Assembly: GCF_007970465.1 (NCBI RefSeq)
Contig: NZ_CP042429.1
Span: 1,178,001-1,242,000 of the forward strand
DNA length: 64,000 nucleotides
Source: Corynebacterium nuruki S6-4
GTDB lineage: Bacteria > Actinomycetota > Actinomycetes > Mycobacteriales > Mycobacteriaceae
Reading direction: 5' to 3'
Shown here: positions 18,792 to 30,014 of the stretch, one piece after another
Position numbering within the stretch: the first letter of the stretch is position 1
Layout: each line of letters begins with the position of its first letter
Program-made: the position numbers and the translations under genes
The notes under the pieces: model-generated
The model's database searches: none
What the model was told of the DNA's origin: nothing
Seen by the model: the letters and a program-made list of their open reading frames with translations, nothing else

Positions 18792-19590
18792 GGAGTGCCT
18801 CGAATTTCGCCGGCCCGATGCCCTTGACCTCCATGAGCTGTTCCACCGAGCTGAACGGACCGTGGGCGTCCCGCCAGGCGATGATCGCCTCGGCCGTCTT
18901 CGGCCCCACCCCCGGCAGACCGCCGAGTGCTGTGGCGTCGGCCGTGTTCAGGTTCACCGCCGTACCCTGCCCGGCGGCCTCCCCGGTGCCGGCCGGTGGC
19001 GCCCCCGCGTTCCCCGGTTCTCCGCCACCGGTAGCTGCAGCACCTGCACCGCCCGGGTACACGACCCGGGACCCGGCGTCGTCGACAACCAGCTGGAGGC
19101 CGTCCACGACCTTCTCGGCGAGGTTCAGTCCGTCAAGCCGGGCCCCCGGCAGTGCCCCACCCGCCAGGTCGGCGAGCTGACCCAGCCTGGTCGCCGCCTC
19201 GACGGTGACCAGCCCGGGTCGGGTCACCATCCCCTGCACCGAGACGACCGGCGACGGATCGGCCTGCCCCGCGGCGACGGTGGTCGGCGCTGTCGCCGTG
19301 GTCTCCCCCACCGGCGACAGTCCCACCGCCGCCGGCTCCCCTGCCCCGTCTCCCCCGCCGGAGAATTTCCCCACCAGCATCACCCCCACCACGACGGCGA
19401 CGACGACCGCGGCCACCGTCACCAGGGCACGGGCGGACTTCGGGGCCACCACGGCCCGACGCTCGAAACGGACATCGGCCAGCTCGTGCCCGGGAACCTG
19501 CTGCGTCAGGGCCTCGACCCTGGCCGCCACCTTCTCCGCGGCACTCCGCCGACCGTTCCCCGGTCCGTGTTCTCTCGCGTCTCCACCCAT
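18772..19590 (-). CDS. comEA: ComEA-like DNA-binding protein
   Basis: A 272-residue protein: cytoplasmic N-terminus, one membrane helix (about 55-75), an SLBB-type domain (VVSVQGMVTRPGLVTVEAATRLGQLADLAGG), a glycine-rich linker, and a C-terminal helix-hairpin-helix pair (VNLNTADATALGGLPGVGPKTAEAIIAWR). ComEA binds DNA outside the membrane and hands it to ComEC, which is encoded next with overlap. The ATG at 19590 is taken; a GTG five codons upstream is possible and neither has a good ribosome site. Confidence 0.9.
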   Translation of the reverse strand: MGGDAREHGPGNGRRSAAEKVAARVEALTQQVPGHELADVRFERRAVVAPKSARALVTVAAVVVAVVVGVMLVGKFSGGGDGAGEPAAVGLSPVGETTATAPTTVAAGQADPSPVVSVQGMVTRPGLVTVEAATRLGQLADLAGGALPGARLDGLNLAEKVVDGLQLVVDDAGSRVVYPGGAGAAATGGGEPGNAGAPPAGTGEAAGQGTAVNLNTADATALGGLPGVGPKTAEAIIAWRDAHGPFSSVEQLMEVKGIGPAKFEALRDGVTV

Positions 19591-19653
19591 GGCCCCATCG
19601 AACACGACCGGCGGTCACGGCCCGGATGCCCCGACGGCGAAAGCCCAGGAGGC

Positions 19654-19680
19654 TGTGGACAACCCGACCCCTGTGGACAA
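19654..19680 (-). other. Two DnaA-box-like sites upstream of comEA
   Basis: TGTGGACAA at 19654-19662 and 19672-19680 (TTGTCCACA on the minus strand), 18 bases apart start to start. Same sequence as the pair at 7979 and 8033. They lie in the gap between degV and comEA, not at an origin. Confidence 0.45.
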
Positions 19681-19745
19681 CTTTTTCCGGCGGGAGCGAC
19701 CGCGCGCTGAACGGGCACAGCCCGGACGCAGACCGGGCGCAGCCG

Positions 19746-20795
19746 TCAGCCCCGGACGAGCGTGACCCCGATCGCCCCCGGGCCGGTGTGCACCGCGATC
19801 GCCGGGGTGATGTCGACCATCGAGATCACGACGCACTCCGGCAGCGCCTCCCGCAGCTGCTCACGCAGGTGGCCGGCGGCCTCCTCGTCGCCGAACTGGT
19901 GGACCGCCAGGTGCATCGGTACCGGCGGGAGGTCCCGCAGCGGCGTCCGGTCCTCCTGCCGGCGGCGACGGCGGCGACGGGCGTCCTCCGGCGGATCGTC
20001 CTGATGCTCCGCCGGGGCCGGTTCGGCGGCCTCCCGGTAGGCGTCCTCGGCGAGGACAACGAGCCGCTCCAGGGCCTTCGACCGGGTACGTGTCTTGGCC
20101 GCGACCTCGAGCTTGCCGTCCGACAGGTGCATGATCGGCTTGATCGCCAGCGCCGTCGACAGGAGCCGTTGCCCCGTCGACAGCCGGCCCCCGCGCGACA
20201 GCAGGTCGAGGTGGGTGACGATCAGCCAGACATGGGCGCCGTCGACGACCTCCTGCGCCGCCGCGGTGCACTCGGCGAGTGTCCCGCCGTCCGCGGCGAC
20301 GGTGGCCGCGGCGATCGCCGCCTGACCGAGCACCATCCCCGCCGAGCGGGTGTCCACCACGGTCACCTTGCCGTCGAAGATCCCGGCGGCCTGCACCGCC
20401 GACGACCAGGTGGAGGACAGTTCCTTCGACAGGTGGATGGCGACCACACCCTCGTCGCCGCCGCGTTCGAGCAGGCGGGCATAGGCCGCGGTCAGCTCCA
20501 GCGGACCCAGCGCCGACGTCGTCGGCCGCTCGGCGTCCTCGGGTGCGGACGCCGCGTCGGCCGGTGCCGCCGCATCCCCGTCCGCCCCGGAGGCGTCGGT
20601 ACCGCCATCACCGTCGGCCACCTCACTGTCAGCGTCATCCCCGTCGGTCGCCGGGTCGGAGCCCCGGTCGACCGGGGATGCCGCCGGTTCCCCGATCCCG
20701 CCACTGGTGTGCAGGTCGAGCACGGTGATCCCGTATTCCTCGGCGAGGGCGGCCGGCAGGCACGACCCGGAGTCCGTCACGACATGGACCGTCAT
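19746..20795 (-). CDS. DegV-family fatty-acid-binding protein
   Basis: A 349-residue DegV protein. The family binds fatty acids, and in Firmicutes it supplies a fatty-acid kinase. Key blocks are TVHVVTDSGSCLPAALAEEYGITVLDL, VVAIHLSKELSSTWSSAVQAA, VTVVDTRSAGMVLGQ and LLSRGGRLSTGQRLL with IKPIMHLSDGKL. It is longer than the usual 280 residues because of two insertions: an acidic Asp/Ala-rich stretch (about residues 40-95) and a segment with eight arginines in a row (about 275-300). The ATG overlaps the gpgP stop (ATGA). This order (degV, gpgP, rsfS, nadD) is shared with mycobacteria. Confidence 0.9.
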   Translation of the reverse strand: MTVHVVTDSGSCLPAALAEEYGITVLDLHTSGGIGEPAASPVDRGSDPATDGDDADSEVADGDGGTDASGADGDAAAPADAASAPEDAERPTTSALGPLELTAAYARLLERGGDEGVVAIHLSKELSSTWSSAVQAAGIFDGKVTVVDTRSAGMVLGQAAIAAATVAADGGTLAECTAAAQEVVDGAHVWLIVTHLDLLSRGGRLSTGQRLLSTALAIKPIMHLSDGKLEVAAKTRTRSKALERLVVLAEDAYREAAEPAPAEHQDDPPEDARRRRRRRQEDRTPLRDLPPVPMHLAVHQFGDEEAAGHLREQLREALPECVVISMVDITPAIAVHTGPGAIGVTLVRG

Positions 20796-21541
20796 CAGGC
20801 GACCACATCCCCGTCCGTACCGTCGATGTCGGTCCCCTCGTCGGCGTTGACGACCGACACTGACGACGGGGCGGCGATCCCGACGTTCCAGCCTTCGAGG
20901 AACCAGCGCGGCTCCCGCCACCACTGCGGCCCACCGGTGGGCTCCGCCGCGGTCGCGTTCGGCCGGGCGACGAGCTGCGACCAGCGGGTGTTCCCCAGAC
21001 CGCCGAACATCGGGTAGTGCTCCACCGGGATGTTGAGCAGTCGCGAGGTCAGTGCGGAGATCGTCCCGCCGTGCGCGACGATCAGGACGGTGCCCCGCTC
21101 CCAGACGTCCGAGACCATCAGTTCCGCGACGACCTGTGCGGCACGGTCGGAGACCGCCACCCGGCTCTCCCCGCCGGGCGGGGCGAACCGGGGGTTGAGC
21201 CGCCAGTGGGACCGCTGCCCCGGGAAGGTGCTGTCGACCTCCTCGTGTGCCCGACCCGACCAGTCGCCCAGATCAGTCTCGCGGAGCCTGACGTCGGTGT
21301 GCACCGGAACCCCCAGCGCCCCGGCGACGGCGCCGGCGGTCTCGGTCGCCCGACCGAGGTCGGAGCTGATGACGGTGCCGATCGGCCAGTCGCCGAGTTC
21401 GGCGGCGACCGCGGCGGCCTGGGCCCGTCCGGCGGGGCTCAGCGGTGTATCGAGCTGGCCCTGCATCCGGCCGAGCAGGTTGTACTCGGTCTGGCCGTGG
21501 CGGAGCAGCACCAGACGACGCTCCGGGATTCCGGTGGCCAC
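20795..21541 (-). CDS. gpgP: Histidine phosphatase, probable glucosyl-3-phosphoglycerate phosphatase
   Basis: A 248-residue member of the phosphoglycerate mutase-like branch. The catalytic RHGQTEYN motif is at residues 14-21, with the second-half AHGGTISAL histidine near 165 and a conserved RLRETDLGDWSG. In mycobacteria the gene in this position (between rsfS and degV) removes phosphate from glucosyl-3-phosphoglycerate during methylglucose lipopolysaccharide synthesis; the call rests on that synteny. A strong TAGGAGA ribosome site precedes the GTG start. The C-terminal 35 residues are an acidic tail. Confidence 0.82.
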   Translation of the reverse strand: MATGIPERRLVLLRHGQTEYNLLGRMQGQLDTPLSPAGRAQAAAVAAELGDWPIGTVISSDLGRATETAGAVAGALGVPVHTDVRLRETDLGDWSGRAHEEVDSTFPGQRSHWRLNPRFAPPGGESRVAVSDRAAQVVAELMVSDVWERGTVLIVAHGGTISALTSRLLNIPVEHYPMFGGLGNTRWSQLVARPNATAAEPTGGPQWWREPRWFLEGWNVGIAAPSSVSVVNADEGTDIDGTDGDVVA

Positions 21542-21550
21542 GGCAGTCTC

Positions 21551-22051
21551 CTAGATCTCGTCGGCGTCCGGTGCCGGGCCGGCGAGCGGCAGGTCGTCGA
21601 CGCTTTCAGCGCGCAGCACGTCGACCACATCCCCGCTGTCGAGATCGGTGACGGGGCCGGCGGCGGACGCCCAGGCACCGCGGTCGGGCTGCTCCACGCC
21701 CTCGATCTCGATGGTCGGGCAGTCGCGGTAGAGCCGGTCCAGGTCGTAGTAGTTCCGCTCCTCGCGGCGCTGGACGTGCACCATGATGGTGCCGTAGTCG
21801 AGGAGCACCCAGCGGCCGTCGCGCTGACCTTCCCGCATCAGCGGCTTGACGCCCGCCTCCCCGAGCTTCTCCTCGATCTCGTCGACGATGGCGTTCACCA
21901 TGCGCTCGTTGTCGCCGGTGACCAGCACGAAACAGTCGGCCAGCGGCAGCCGGCCGGTGACGTCGAGGACGCTGACATCCTCACCGAACTTCTCGGCGGC
22001 GGCGCGGGCGGCGATGCCTGCGTGGTTGATGGCTTCGGGACTGGCGGTCAC
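21551..22051 (-). CDS. rsfS: Ribosome silencing factor
   Basis: A 166-residue RsfS (Iojap family). It binds ribosomal protein uL14 and blocks subunit joining when nutrients fail. Family signatures are DVSVLDVTGRLPLADCFVLVTG, ERMVNAIVDEIEEKL, REGQRDGRWVLLDYGTIMVHV and ERNYYDLDRLYRDCP. The C-terminal 45 residues are an acidic extension seen in actinobacterial forms. GTG start with AAAGGA upstream. It follows nadD at 70 bases, the usual arrangement. Confidence 0.94.
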   Translation of the reverse strand: MTASPEAINHAGIAARAAAEKFGEDVSVLDVTGRLPLADCFVLVTGDNERMVNAIVDEIEEKLGEAGVKPLMREGQRDGRWVLLDYGTIMVHVQRREERNYYDLDRLYRDCPTIEIEGVEQPDRGAWASAAGPVTDLDSGDVVDVLRAESVDDLPLAGPAPDADEI

Positions 22052-22122
22052 GGTCGGTGGGGTCCTTTACGGGGGAGGGGGAGTAGTCCGGTCGGCCAGT
22101 CTACCCGTAATACCGCCCCAGG

Positions 22123-22950
22123 TCAGAACCAGCCGCGCGGGAACCGGTCGTCGCTCCAGTCGACGTCGGGCTCGGCGTCCGGATTTCCGCGGTGCACGCC
22201 GGCCCCGTCGCGGTCCGTGCCCGGGTTCCCGGCCTCGTCCCGGCCTGTGCCGGTGCCGCTGCCGCCACCCCCGTCGACCCCGTCGGCGCCGTCGGCGCCG
22301 TCACTGTCAGCCGCCCGCAGGTAGATCCCGGTCTTGTTGATGTACTGCACCACTCCGTCCGGCACCAGGTACCAGACCGGCCGACCCGTCGCACCGCGCT
22401 CCCGGATGTCGGTCGAGGAGATCGCCATGGCGGGGATGTTGACCAGGCTGAGCCGGTCCTCGTCGACCTGGTTGCGCAACGTCTCCCCCGCGTCCGCCAG
22501 GTCGTAGCCGGGTCGGGTGACGCCCACGAAGTGCGCCAGCTGGAACACGTCCTCCCAGTCGCGCCAGGTGACGATGCGGTCGAGGGCGTCCGCTCCGGTG
22601 ATGAAGAACAGTTCCGCGGCCGGGTACCGCTGCTGGATGTCGGTGAGGGTGTCGACCGTGTACGTGTTGCCGGGCCGGTCGATGTCGACCCGGGACACGG
22701 TGAAGCGGGGGTTCGAGGCGGTCGCGATGACGGTCATGAGGTACCGGTCCTCCGCCTCGGTCACCCCGGTGTCCTTCTTCTGCCACGGCTGACCGGTCGG
22801 CACGAAGATCACCATGTCGAGGTCGAACAGGTCCGCGACCTCACTGCCGGCCACGAGGTGGCCGTTGTGGATCGGGTCGAAGGTACCGCCCATCACGCCG
22901 ATACGGCGGGGCTGTGGCCGTCCGGGTGCGGGGCTCACGGGGGTGTTCAC
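22123..22950 (-). CDS. nadD: Nicotinate-nucleotide adenylyltransferase
   Basis: A 275-residue NadD, which makes deamido-NAD from nicotinate mononucleotide and ATP. The nucleotidyltransferase motif [15 protein letters not shown] is near residue 20 and the second signature [21 protein letters not shown] is near 190. The catalytic domain ends near residue 215; the remaining 60 residues are a Gly/Asp-rich, low-complexity tail. The GTG start at 22950 lies eight bases after a TAACAT -10 box, so the message is probably leaderless. Confidence 0.94.
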   Translation of the reverse strand: MNTPVSPAPGRPQPRRIGVMGGTFDPIHNGHLVAGSEVADLFDLDMVIFVPTGQPWQKKDTGVTEAEDRYLMTVIATASNPRFTVSRVDIDRPGNTYTVDTLTDIQQRYPAAELFFITGADALDRIVTWRDWEDVFQLAHFVGVTRPGYDLADAGETLRNQVDEDRLSLVNIPAMAISSTDIRERGATGRPVWYLVPDGVVQYINKTGIYLRAADSDGADGADGVDGGGGSGTGTGRDEAGNPGTDRDGAGVHRGNPDAEPDVDWSDDRFPRGWF

Positions 22951-22958
22951 AGGTTCCG

Positions 22959-22964
22959 ATGTTA
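22959..22964 (-). promoter_or_regulatory. -10 box of nadD (leaderless)
   Basis: TAACAT on the minus strand, eight bases before the GTG start of nadD. The gap to the divergent YwiC-like gene is 68 bases, so the two promoters lie back to back. Confidence 0.5.
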
Positions 22965-23005
22965 CGGGTATCCCGAACTCCCGGAGACCGTGGCCCGTGT
23001 CCCGC

Positions 23006-23011
23006 TACTCT
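23006..23011 (+). promoter_or_regulatory. -10 box of YwiC-like gene (leaderless)
   Basis: TACTCT, seven bases before the ATG at 23019; no ribosome site is present, in keeping with a leaderless message. Confidence 0.5.
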
Positions 23012-23018
23012 GGTGGCC

Positions 23019-24011
23019 ATGGTTTCGTCGGAGAAGCAGGGGAAGAAGTCGGGCAGGGGCCGCGGTATCACGCCGTGGCACCCCAACCAGCACGGCGCGT
23101 GGCCCATGATCGTGATCCCGGTGATCGTCGGTCTGTTCTGGGGGATCACGCTGTGGGACACGGTCCCCGCCGGGGACCGTGGATCCGGGTTGCACGGTTC
23201 CGGCGGGATGTGGCTGACCTTCCTCACCGTCACCGTGGCGTGGGTCGTCGGCTACCACGCGTTCTTCGCCGGTGGGCTGTGGCTCACCGGGCGCCGCTCC
23301 GGCAATGCCCGGGTCACCGCCGACGCGCGGCGTCCCACCCTGGTGTACGGGGCGGTGACACTGGTGGCTGTCATCGTGTCGGTCCTGCTGCAGCCCCATC
23401 TGCTGTGGTGGGCGGTGATCTTCGTCCCGCTCACCGTCATCGCCCTGTTCGAGGTCAACCGGGGCACGCCGCGGTCGCTGATCGCCGGGGTGGCCGAGAC
23501 GGTCGCCTCCGCGTTCCTCATCCCGGTGCTCACCACGGTCGGCATCGGATCCGCGGCCCCGGTCGGGACGGGTATCACCCTCACCCGCAGCCTGTTCAGT
23601 ACCGAGGTGGTCACCGCGGTCCCCACCGCGGCGTGGGTCAGCGCCGCCTGGCTGGCGCTGTACCAGGTCGGGACGGTGCTGTACGTGAAGACCATGATCC
23701 GGAAGAAGGGCGACGCCACCTGGCTCACCGGCTCGATCGTCTACCACGCGGTGGCGCTGGTCATCGTCATCCTCACGGTGACGGCCGAGCATCTGGCACT
23801 GCTGCCCTGGATCGTCGCGGTCATCGTCTTCGCCTGGTGCCTGTGGCGGTCCCGGGCGGTTCCGCGGGACGCCGCCTCCGGGGCGTCGGGGACGACGTGG
23901 ACCCCCAAGAAGGTGGGGATGGTGGAGATTCCCGTGACCGTGGGTGTGGCGGTGGCCTGCTCCGCCGCGGCGTGGCTCTATGACGGGCCGCTCGTGCTCT
24001 GGGTGGGCTGA
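23019..24011 (+). CDS. YwiC-like integral membrane protein
   Basis: A 330-residue protein with about eight to ten hydrophobic helices. The N-terminal WHPNQHGAWPMIVIPVIVG is the hallmark of the YwiC-like family, which is of unknown function and found beside respiratory and other loci. A central VNRGTPRSLIAGVAETVASAF segment also fits. The start at 23019 is supported by the TACTCT -10 box; an upstream open stretch in the same frame overlaps nadD and is not used. Convergent with the cutinase gene, 22 bases apart. Confidence 0.87.
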   Translation: MVSSEKQGKKSGRGRGITPWHPNQHGAWPMIVIPVIVGLFWGITLWDTVPAGDRGSGLHGSGGMWLTFLTVTVAWVVGYHAFFAGGLWLTGRRSGNARVTADARRPTLVYGAVTLVAVIVSVLLQPHLLWWAVIFVPLTVIALFEVNRGTPRSLIAGVAETVASAFLIPVLTTVGIGSAAPVGTGITLTRSLFSTEVVTAVPTAAWVSAAWLALYQVGTVLYVKTMIRKKGDATWLTGSIVYHAVALVIVILTVTAEHLALLPWIVAVIVFAWCLWRSRAVPRDAASGASGTTWTPKKVGMVEIPVTVGVAVACSAAAWLYDGPLVLWVG

Positions 24012-24033
24012 CCCCGCTTCCCGGAACGTGCAG

Positions 24034-24885
24034 TCAGGCCAGCCAGGCGGCGAGGGTGTCTGCGGCGTGGCGCTCCCCGGCGGTCGCACCGGCCGGGTCG
24101 GCCACGGCGTCCTTGAAGTAGTCGGCGTGGGTGCCGGCGTCGTCATCGTCGGTGAGAGCGTCGACGACGGAGGCCGGGCCGGTGTCACACACCACGTCGA
24201 GCGGGGCGCACCAGCTCTCGGTGGGGACACCGGCCGGGACCACCTGCGGGACCCGCTGCAGCGGGTTGCCGAAGGCCATCACGCCGCGCAACCGTCCCTG
24301 GCCGGCCAGGTCGTGCTGGGTCGGGAGCAGCACCGCCTCGCCCTGCGAGTACCCCAGGGTGATGTAGTCCGGCCGGCAGCCGGACGCCGCCTCGTACTCC
24401 TGCACGGCGGCGCCGGTGCCGGGGATCCCCCGGGTGAAGGACTCCGAGAACTGCACGGCCCCGTCGACCAGGGACGGCAGGGTGATCTGCTCCCCCTTGC
24501 CGGGCAACGGGAGGCGGGCCGGGTAATGGTCGGCGTCCACCCCCAGCACGTAGACGTCACCGGCACCGGAGGTGAACAGGTCGGGGTGCACGGTCGCCGC
24601 GAAGGTGAGGAAGCGGTGGAGGGTGTCCCCCTCCCAGCCGTTGGAGTGCGCGGCCACCGGACCGTCGACCGTCGGGTCGTCGTAGACGTCGTTCTCCTCG
24701 CTGCCCCGGGCGGCGAGGATGACGGTGGAGGGACAGGCCGGTGCGCTGACCGGCGCCGGTGCCGGCAACGTCCCCGCGACAGCGGGTGCCACAGACACAG
24801 CCACCGCCGACACAGCCACCGCCGACACAGCGACGAGGACTGTCGCCGCGGCCGCCCCGGCCCGCCCGGCGGCCGCGGTTCTCAC
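24034..24885 (-). CDS. Secreted cutinase-family serine hydrolase
   Basis: A 283-residue exported protein. A short basic N-terminus and a long alanine-valine hydrophobic core (about residues 10-38) form a signal peptide. The mature part has the cutinase pattern: [15 protein letters not shown] near the start, the nucleophile elbow GYSQG, and paired cysteines and an aspartate in [10 protein letters not shown], followed by the THADYF histidine. Corynebacterial members of this family attack lipid or mycolate esters; the substrate here is unknown. The GTG at 24885 overlaps the proA stop as GTGA and gives a normal signal peptide, so it is preferred over an ATG 11 codons upstream inside proA. Confidence 0.85.
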   Translation of the reverse strand: MRTAAAGRAGAAAATVLVAVSAVAVSAVAVSVAPAVAGTLPAPAPVSAPACPSTVILAARGSEENDVYDDPTVDGPVAAHSNGWEGDTLHRFLTFAATVHPDLFTSGAGDVYVLGVDADHYPARLPLPGKGEQITLPSLVDGAVQFSESFTRGIPGTGAAVQEYEAASGCRPDYITLGYSQGEAVLLPTQHDLAGQGRLRGVMAFGNPLQRVPQVVPAGVPTESWCAPLDVVCDTGPASVVDALTDDDDAGTHADYFKDAVADPAGATAGERHAADTLAAWLA

Positions 24886-26189
24886 GGCCGGACCTGTCCG
24901 TTGCCCGTCATGATCCATTTCGTGCTCGTGAGCTCCGGCAGTCCCATCGGCCCGCGGGCGTGCAGTTTCTGGGTCGAGATGCCGATCTCGGCGCCGAAGC
25001 CGAACATCTCACCGTCGGTCCAGGCGGTGGAGGTGTTGATCATCACCGCCGCGGCGTCCACGTTGTGCTCGAAGTAGCCGGTCACCCGCACGTCGGTCGC
25101 ACTGACGGCCTCGGTGTGTCCGGTGGTCCAGCGGGTGATGTGCTCGACCGCGGCCTCCACCCCGTCGACGATCTTCGCGGCGATGTCGAAGGAGAGGTAC
25201 TCCTCGGCCCAGTCCTTCTCGGTGGCCTGCACCACGCCGCCGACCCCGAGGGCGGAGAGCTCGTCGACGTCGCCGTGGACCGTCACGCCGGCGTCCTGCA
25301 GGGCGGTGAGGATGCGCTTCTTGTCGGCATCGGGCAGTGCGGCGTCGATGAGCACCGTCTCGGTGGAGTTGCACACCGAGCAGCGCCGCACCTTACCGTT
25401 GATGACCAGGGAGATCGCCTCGTCGACGTCGGCGGAGCCGTCGACGTAGAAGTGGCAGTTGCCGGTCCCGGTCTCGATGGCGGGGACGGTCGCCCCGGTG
25501 ACGACGGCGTTGATGAGGCCGGCGCCGCCGCGGGGGATGACGATGTCCACCAGGCCACGGGCGGTGATGAGGTCCTGCACGGAATCATGGGTGACGCACG
25601 GCAGCAGCTGCACGGTCTCGCGCGGCAGGCCGGCGGCCTCGCAGACGTCCTGCAGGATGTCCACCAGGGCGGTGTTGGAGTGCAGTGCGGACTTCGAGCC
25701 GCGCAGCAGCGGGACGTTGCCGGATTTCACGGCGAGTCCGAAGGCGTCCACGGTGACATTGGGCCGGGCCTCGTAGACCATGCCCATCACGCCGAGGGGC
25801 ACGCGCACCTGCCGCAGCTCCAGCCCGTTGGGACGCCGCGATCCGCGCACCACGTCGCCGACCGGATCCGGCAGGTCGGCGACCTGGCGCAGGCCGCCGG
25901 CGATGCCCTCGACACGGGCGGCGTCGAGACTGAGCCGGTCGATGAGGGATTCGTCGAGGCCGCGTTCCCGGCCTGCGGCGATGTCGAGCTCATTGGCCGC
26001 GAGGATCTCGGCGGTGCGCTCGACGAGGACGTCGGCGGCGGCGAGGAGCAGGGCGTTCTTCTCGGTGGTGGTCAGGGGCGACCGGCGGGAGACCTCACGG
26101 GCCTTCGTCGCTTTGGCGAGGACTTCATCGCGCTCGGCGGCGCGTTCGGTGGTGAGGCCGGCGGTGGTACTGGGGGTCACGTCGCTCAT
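24882..26189 (-). CDS. proA: Glutamate-5-semialdehyde dehydrogenase (gamma-glutamyl phosphate reductase)
   Basis: A 435-residue ProA, the second enzyme of proline synthesis, which reduces glutamyl phosphate with NADPH. Recognised by [35 protein letters not shown], the catalytic cysteine region [14 protein letters not shown] and [22 protein letters not shown] near the C-terminus. proB lies upstream on the same strand, separated by 70 bases that carry a strong hairpin (26216-26261), so proA may be partly uncoupled from proB. Confidence 0.96.
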   Translation of the reverse strand: MSDVTPSTTAGLTTERAAERDEVLAKATKAREVSRRSPLTTTEKNALLLAAADVLVERTAEILAANELDIAAGRERGLDESLIDRLSLDAARVEGIAGGLRQVADLPDPVGDVVRGSRRPNGLELRQVRVPLGVMGMVYEARPNVTVDAFGLAVKSGNVPLLRGSKSALHSNTALVDILQDVCEAAGLPRETVQLLPCVTHDSVQDLITARGLVDIVIPRGGAGLINAVVTGATVPAIETGTGNCHFYVDGSADVDEAISLVINGKVRRCSVCNSTETVLIDAALPDADKKRILTALQDAGVTVHGDVDELSALGVGGVVQATEKDWAEEYLSFDIAAKIVDGVEAAVEHITRWTTGHTEAVSATDVRVTGYFEHNVDAAAVMINTSTAWTDGEMFGFGAEIGISTQKLHARGPMGLPELTSTKWIMTGNGQVRP

Positions 26190-26215
26190 GGTCCCCCAGC
26201 CTACGCGAGCCCCCG

Positions 26216-26261
26216 GACAGTGTCCCGGAAATTGTTCAACAAACTTCCGGGGGACGCTGTC
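26216..26261 (-). terminator. Hairpin between proB and proA
   Basis: A stem built from GACAG-GTCCC-GGAA and its complement with small mismatches, holding a nested TTGTT/AACAA loop. It begins at the proB stop codon. There is no clear T-run, so it could be an attenuating terminator or a processing site. Confidence 0.55.
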
Positions 26262-27582
26262 AGCTCGTCGCGCCGTACGCCCGGGACAACCGGTTGGCGT
26301 AGGTCGACATGTAGTCGACGTGGACGACCGGACGCTGCGCGAACTCCGGCAGCTCGTCGGTCGACTTCCCGATCATCCCGCGCAGCGTGGCGTGGTCGTA
26401 GTTCACCTCGCCACGGCCGATGAGGTAGCCGTCAGGGCCGACGATGTCGACGACGTTGCCCGAGGTGAACTCCCCCTCGACCTCGGTGATCCCCACCGCG
26501 AGCAGCGAATTGTGGTGCTCCATCGCCTGGGCGGCACCCCCGTCGATGCGCAGCACACCGGCGGACTCCGCGGCGTAGAGCACCCAGAACTTCCACGCCG
26601 ACAGCCGGTCCTCGCGCGGCCAGAAGCAGGTACCGATCATCGCCTTGTCCAGGGCCGCCCCGATGTTCTCCGTCGAGGTCAGCAGCACCGGCACCCCGGC
26701 CTGCGAGGCGAGCCGCGCCGCCGAGACCTTCGCCGCCATGCCGCCGGTCCCCAGCCGACCACCGTCGCCGGCGATGACGTCGCGCAGGTCGCGGGCCTTG
26801 CGGACCTCCGCGATGAACTTGGCGTCCGGCTCGGCGGGGTTACGGTCGTACAGGCCCGCCACATCCGACAGCAGGATGAGTGCGTCGGCGTAGGCCAGGT
26901 GGCTGACCAGGGCGGCGAGCCGGTCATTGTCGCCGAAGGTGGCGTCCCCGGTGGAGACCGTGTCGTTCTCGTTGACGATGGGCACCACGCCGAGCTGCCG
27001 CAGCCGGTCGATGGTGCGCTGCGAGTTCCGGGCACTGTCACGCTGGGCCGCGTCGGACACGGTCAGCAGGACCTGGCCGATGGACCGGCCGTAGCGGGCG
27101 AAACTGCGGGACCACTCCTGCGCGAGCAGCACCTGGCCCGCCGCGGCGGCCGCCTGGCGGGTCGCCAGGTCGGTCGGCTTGTGGGACAGCCCCAGCGGCG
27201 CCATGCCGCAGGCGATCGACCCGGAGGACACGACGATGATGTCGGCGCCCCGGTCCATGCGGGCCTCCAGGGCGTCCGCGATGAGGTCGATACGTTCCGG
27301 GCTGACCGCACCGGTCTCGTCGGTCAGGCTCGAGGAGCCGATCTTGACCACCACGCGCTTGGCGTTGCGGATATCGTCGCGGGCCGCGGAGTGGTGACCG
27401 TACTCGGGGTCGTCGAAGGTGAGGTCCACGTCGGGGAACTCGATGGAGGTCGCGGGGACGACAGGACCGGGCTGGTGGACACTGTCGATGTCGAAGTCCG
27501 GTGGCTCCTGTGCCGGAGCCGTTTCCGGGGCTGCCGGAAACAGGGGGTCGGACGGATCGTTCTGCACGGTTCTGTCAGACAT
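26260..27582 (-). CDS. proB: Glutamate 5-kinase with PUA domain
   Basis: A 440-residue ProB, the first and feedback-controlled step of proline synthesis. The amino-acid-kinase domain starts at [16 protein letters not shown] (about residue 75) and includes [34 protein letters not shown] and [12 protein letters not shown]; a C-terminal PUA domain follows (about 350-430). The N-terminus carries about 70 extra acidic and proline-rich residues compared with the usual 370. The ATG at 27582 is nevertheless likely real, because TAAGAT lies eight bases upstream as a leaderless -10 box. A later GTG (DVDLTF region) is the alternative. Confidence 0.93.
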   Translation of the reverse strand: MSDRTVQNDPSDPLFPAAPETAPAQEPPDFDIDSVHQPGPVVPATSIEFPDVDLTFDDPEYGHHSAARDDIRNAKRVVVKIGSSSLTDETGAVSPERIDLIADALEARMDRGADIIVVSSGSIACGMAPLGLSHKPTDLATRQAAAAAGQVLLAQEWSRSFARYGRSIGQVLLTVSDAAQRDSARNSQRTIDRLRQLGVVPIVNENDTVSTGDATFGDNDRLAALVSHLAYADALILLSDVAGLYDRNPAEPDAKFIAEVRKARDLRDVIAGDGGRLGTGGMAAKVSAARLASQAGVPVLLTSTENIGAALDKAMIGTCFWPREDRLSAWKFWVLYAAESAGVLRIDGGAAQAMEHHNSLLAVGITEVEGEFTSGNVVDIVGPDGYLIGRGEVNYDHATLRGMIGKSTDELPEFAQRPVVHVDYMSTYANRLSRAYGATS

Positions 27583-27590
27583 GCTGACCG

Positions 27591-27596
27591 ATCTTA
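27591..27596 (-). promoter_or_regulatory. -10 box of proB (leaderless)
   Basis: TAAGAT on the minus strand, eight bases before the ATG at 27582. It lies in the 46-base obg-proB gap and supports the long form of ProB. Confidence 0.5.
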
Positions 27597-27628
27597 CCCG
27601 TCCGACCCCGCGACGACGGACAGTCCCG

Positions 27629-29224
<1,596 letters not shown>

Positions 29225-29327
29225 TCACGGTGACCGGAGTACCGGTCGAGTGTACCTTCCTCCTGCCCGATCAGCCGCTTCATGCGGCCGGGCACGCGGA
29301 TCCGGGGCACTCCACCGGACGTCGAAA

Positions 29328-29363
29328 ACCCCCGGAGGAGCCGGCAGGCTCTACTCCGGGGGT
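29328..29363 (-). terminator. Intrinsic terminator after rplU-rpmA
   Basis: A perfect 10-bp stem (ACCCCCGGAG at 29328-29337 with CTCCGGGGGT at 29354-29363) is extended inside by a 5-bp GAGCC/GGCTC stem with a GGCA loop. On the minus strand the hairpin is followed by TTTTCG. It begins 13 bases after the rpmA stop. Confidence 0.88.
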
Positions 29364-29375
29364 CACCGGTGGAAG

Positions 29376-29654
29376 CTACGCCTCGGCGGGCTCGGCTGCC
29401 TCGGTGCTCTCGACGATGTTCACCAGACGACGGTTGCGACGGGTGCTGAACTGCACCGCGCCCGCCTTCAGGGCGAACAGGGTGTCGTCGCCGCCGCGGC
29501 CGACGTTCTCACCCGGGTGGAACGAGGTACCACGCTGGCGGATCAGGATCTCGCCGGCCTTGACCTGCTGACCACCGAACCGCTTGACGCCGAGACGCTT
29601 GGACTCGGAATCGCGACCGTTGCTGGAGCTAGCAGCACCCTTCTTGTGTGCCAT
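29376..29654 (-). CDS. rpmA: 50S ribosomal protein bL27
   Basis: A 92-residue bL27, which reaches into the peptidyl-transferase centre. It starts [22 protein letters not shown] and has the conserved [17 protein letters not shown] block. No N-terminal cleavage extension is present, unlike the Firmicute form. It follows rplU by 57 bases. Confidence 0.98.
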   Translation of the reverse strand: MAHKKGAASSSNGRDSESKRLGVKRFGGQQVKAGEILIRQRGTSFHPGENVGRGGDDTLFALKAGAVQFSTRRNRRLVNIVESTEAAEPAEA

Positions 29655-29711
29655 GGTCTTTTCCCTCCTCGGAAAAGTACGTACCGCTGCAGTCTGCAGC
29701 AGTCGCTGTGG

Positions 29712-30014
29712 TTACTTGACGCCGGTGACCTTGAGGACGGTCAGCTGCTGACGGTGGCCGTAACGGCGCTTGTACCCGGTCTTGTTCCGGTAGTGCATGC
29801 CGTTGATCTTCTTGCCCTTGGTCTGCTCGACGATCTCGGCGTTGACGGTCTTGCCGGCCAGCTTGTCACCGGAGGTGATGTCAGCGCCATCGACGAGGAG
29901 AACCGGGGTGAGAGCCACGGACGAACCCGGCTCACCCTCGATCTTCTCGACCTTGACGAGGTCACCGTCGGCGACCTTGTACTGCTTGCCGCCGGTCTTG
30001 ACGATCGCGTACAT
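29712..30014 (-). CDS. rplU: 50S ribosomal protein bL21
   Basis: A 100-residue bL21 of normal length: [20 protein letters not shown] at the start and [16 protein letters not shown] near the end. AAAGGGG lies upstream of the ATG. A hairpin at 30056-30080 sits in its presumed leader. Confidence 0.98.
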   Translation of the reverse strand: MYAIVKTGGKQYKVADGDLVKVEKIEGEPGSSVALTPVLLVDGADITSGDKLAGKTVNAEIVEQTKGKKINGMHYRNKTGYKRRYGHRQQLTVLKVTGVK

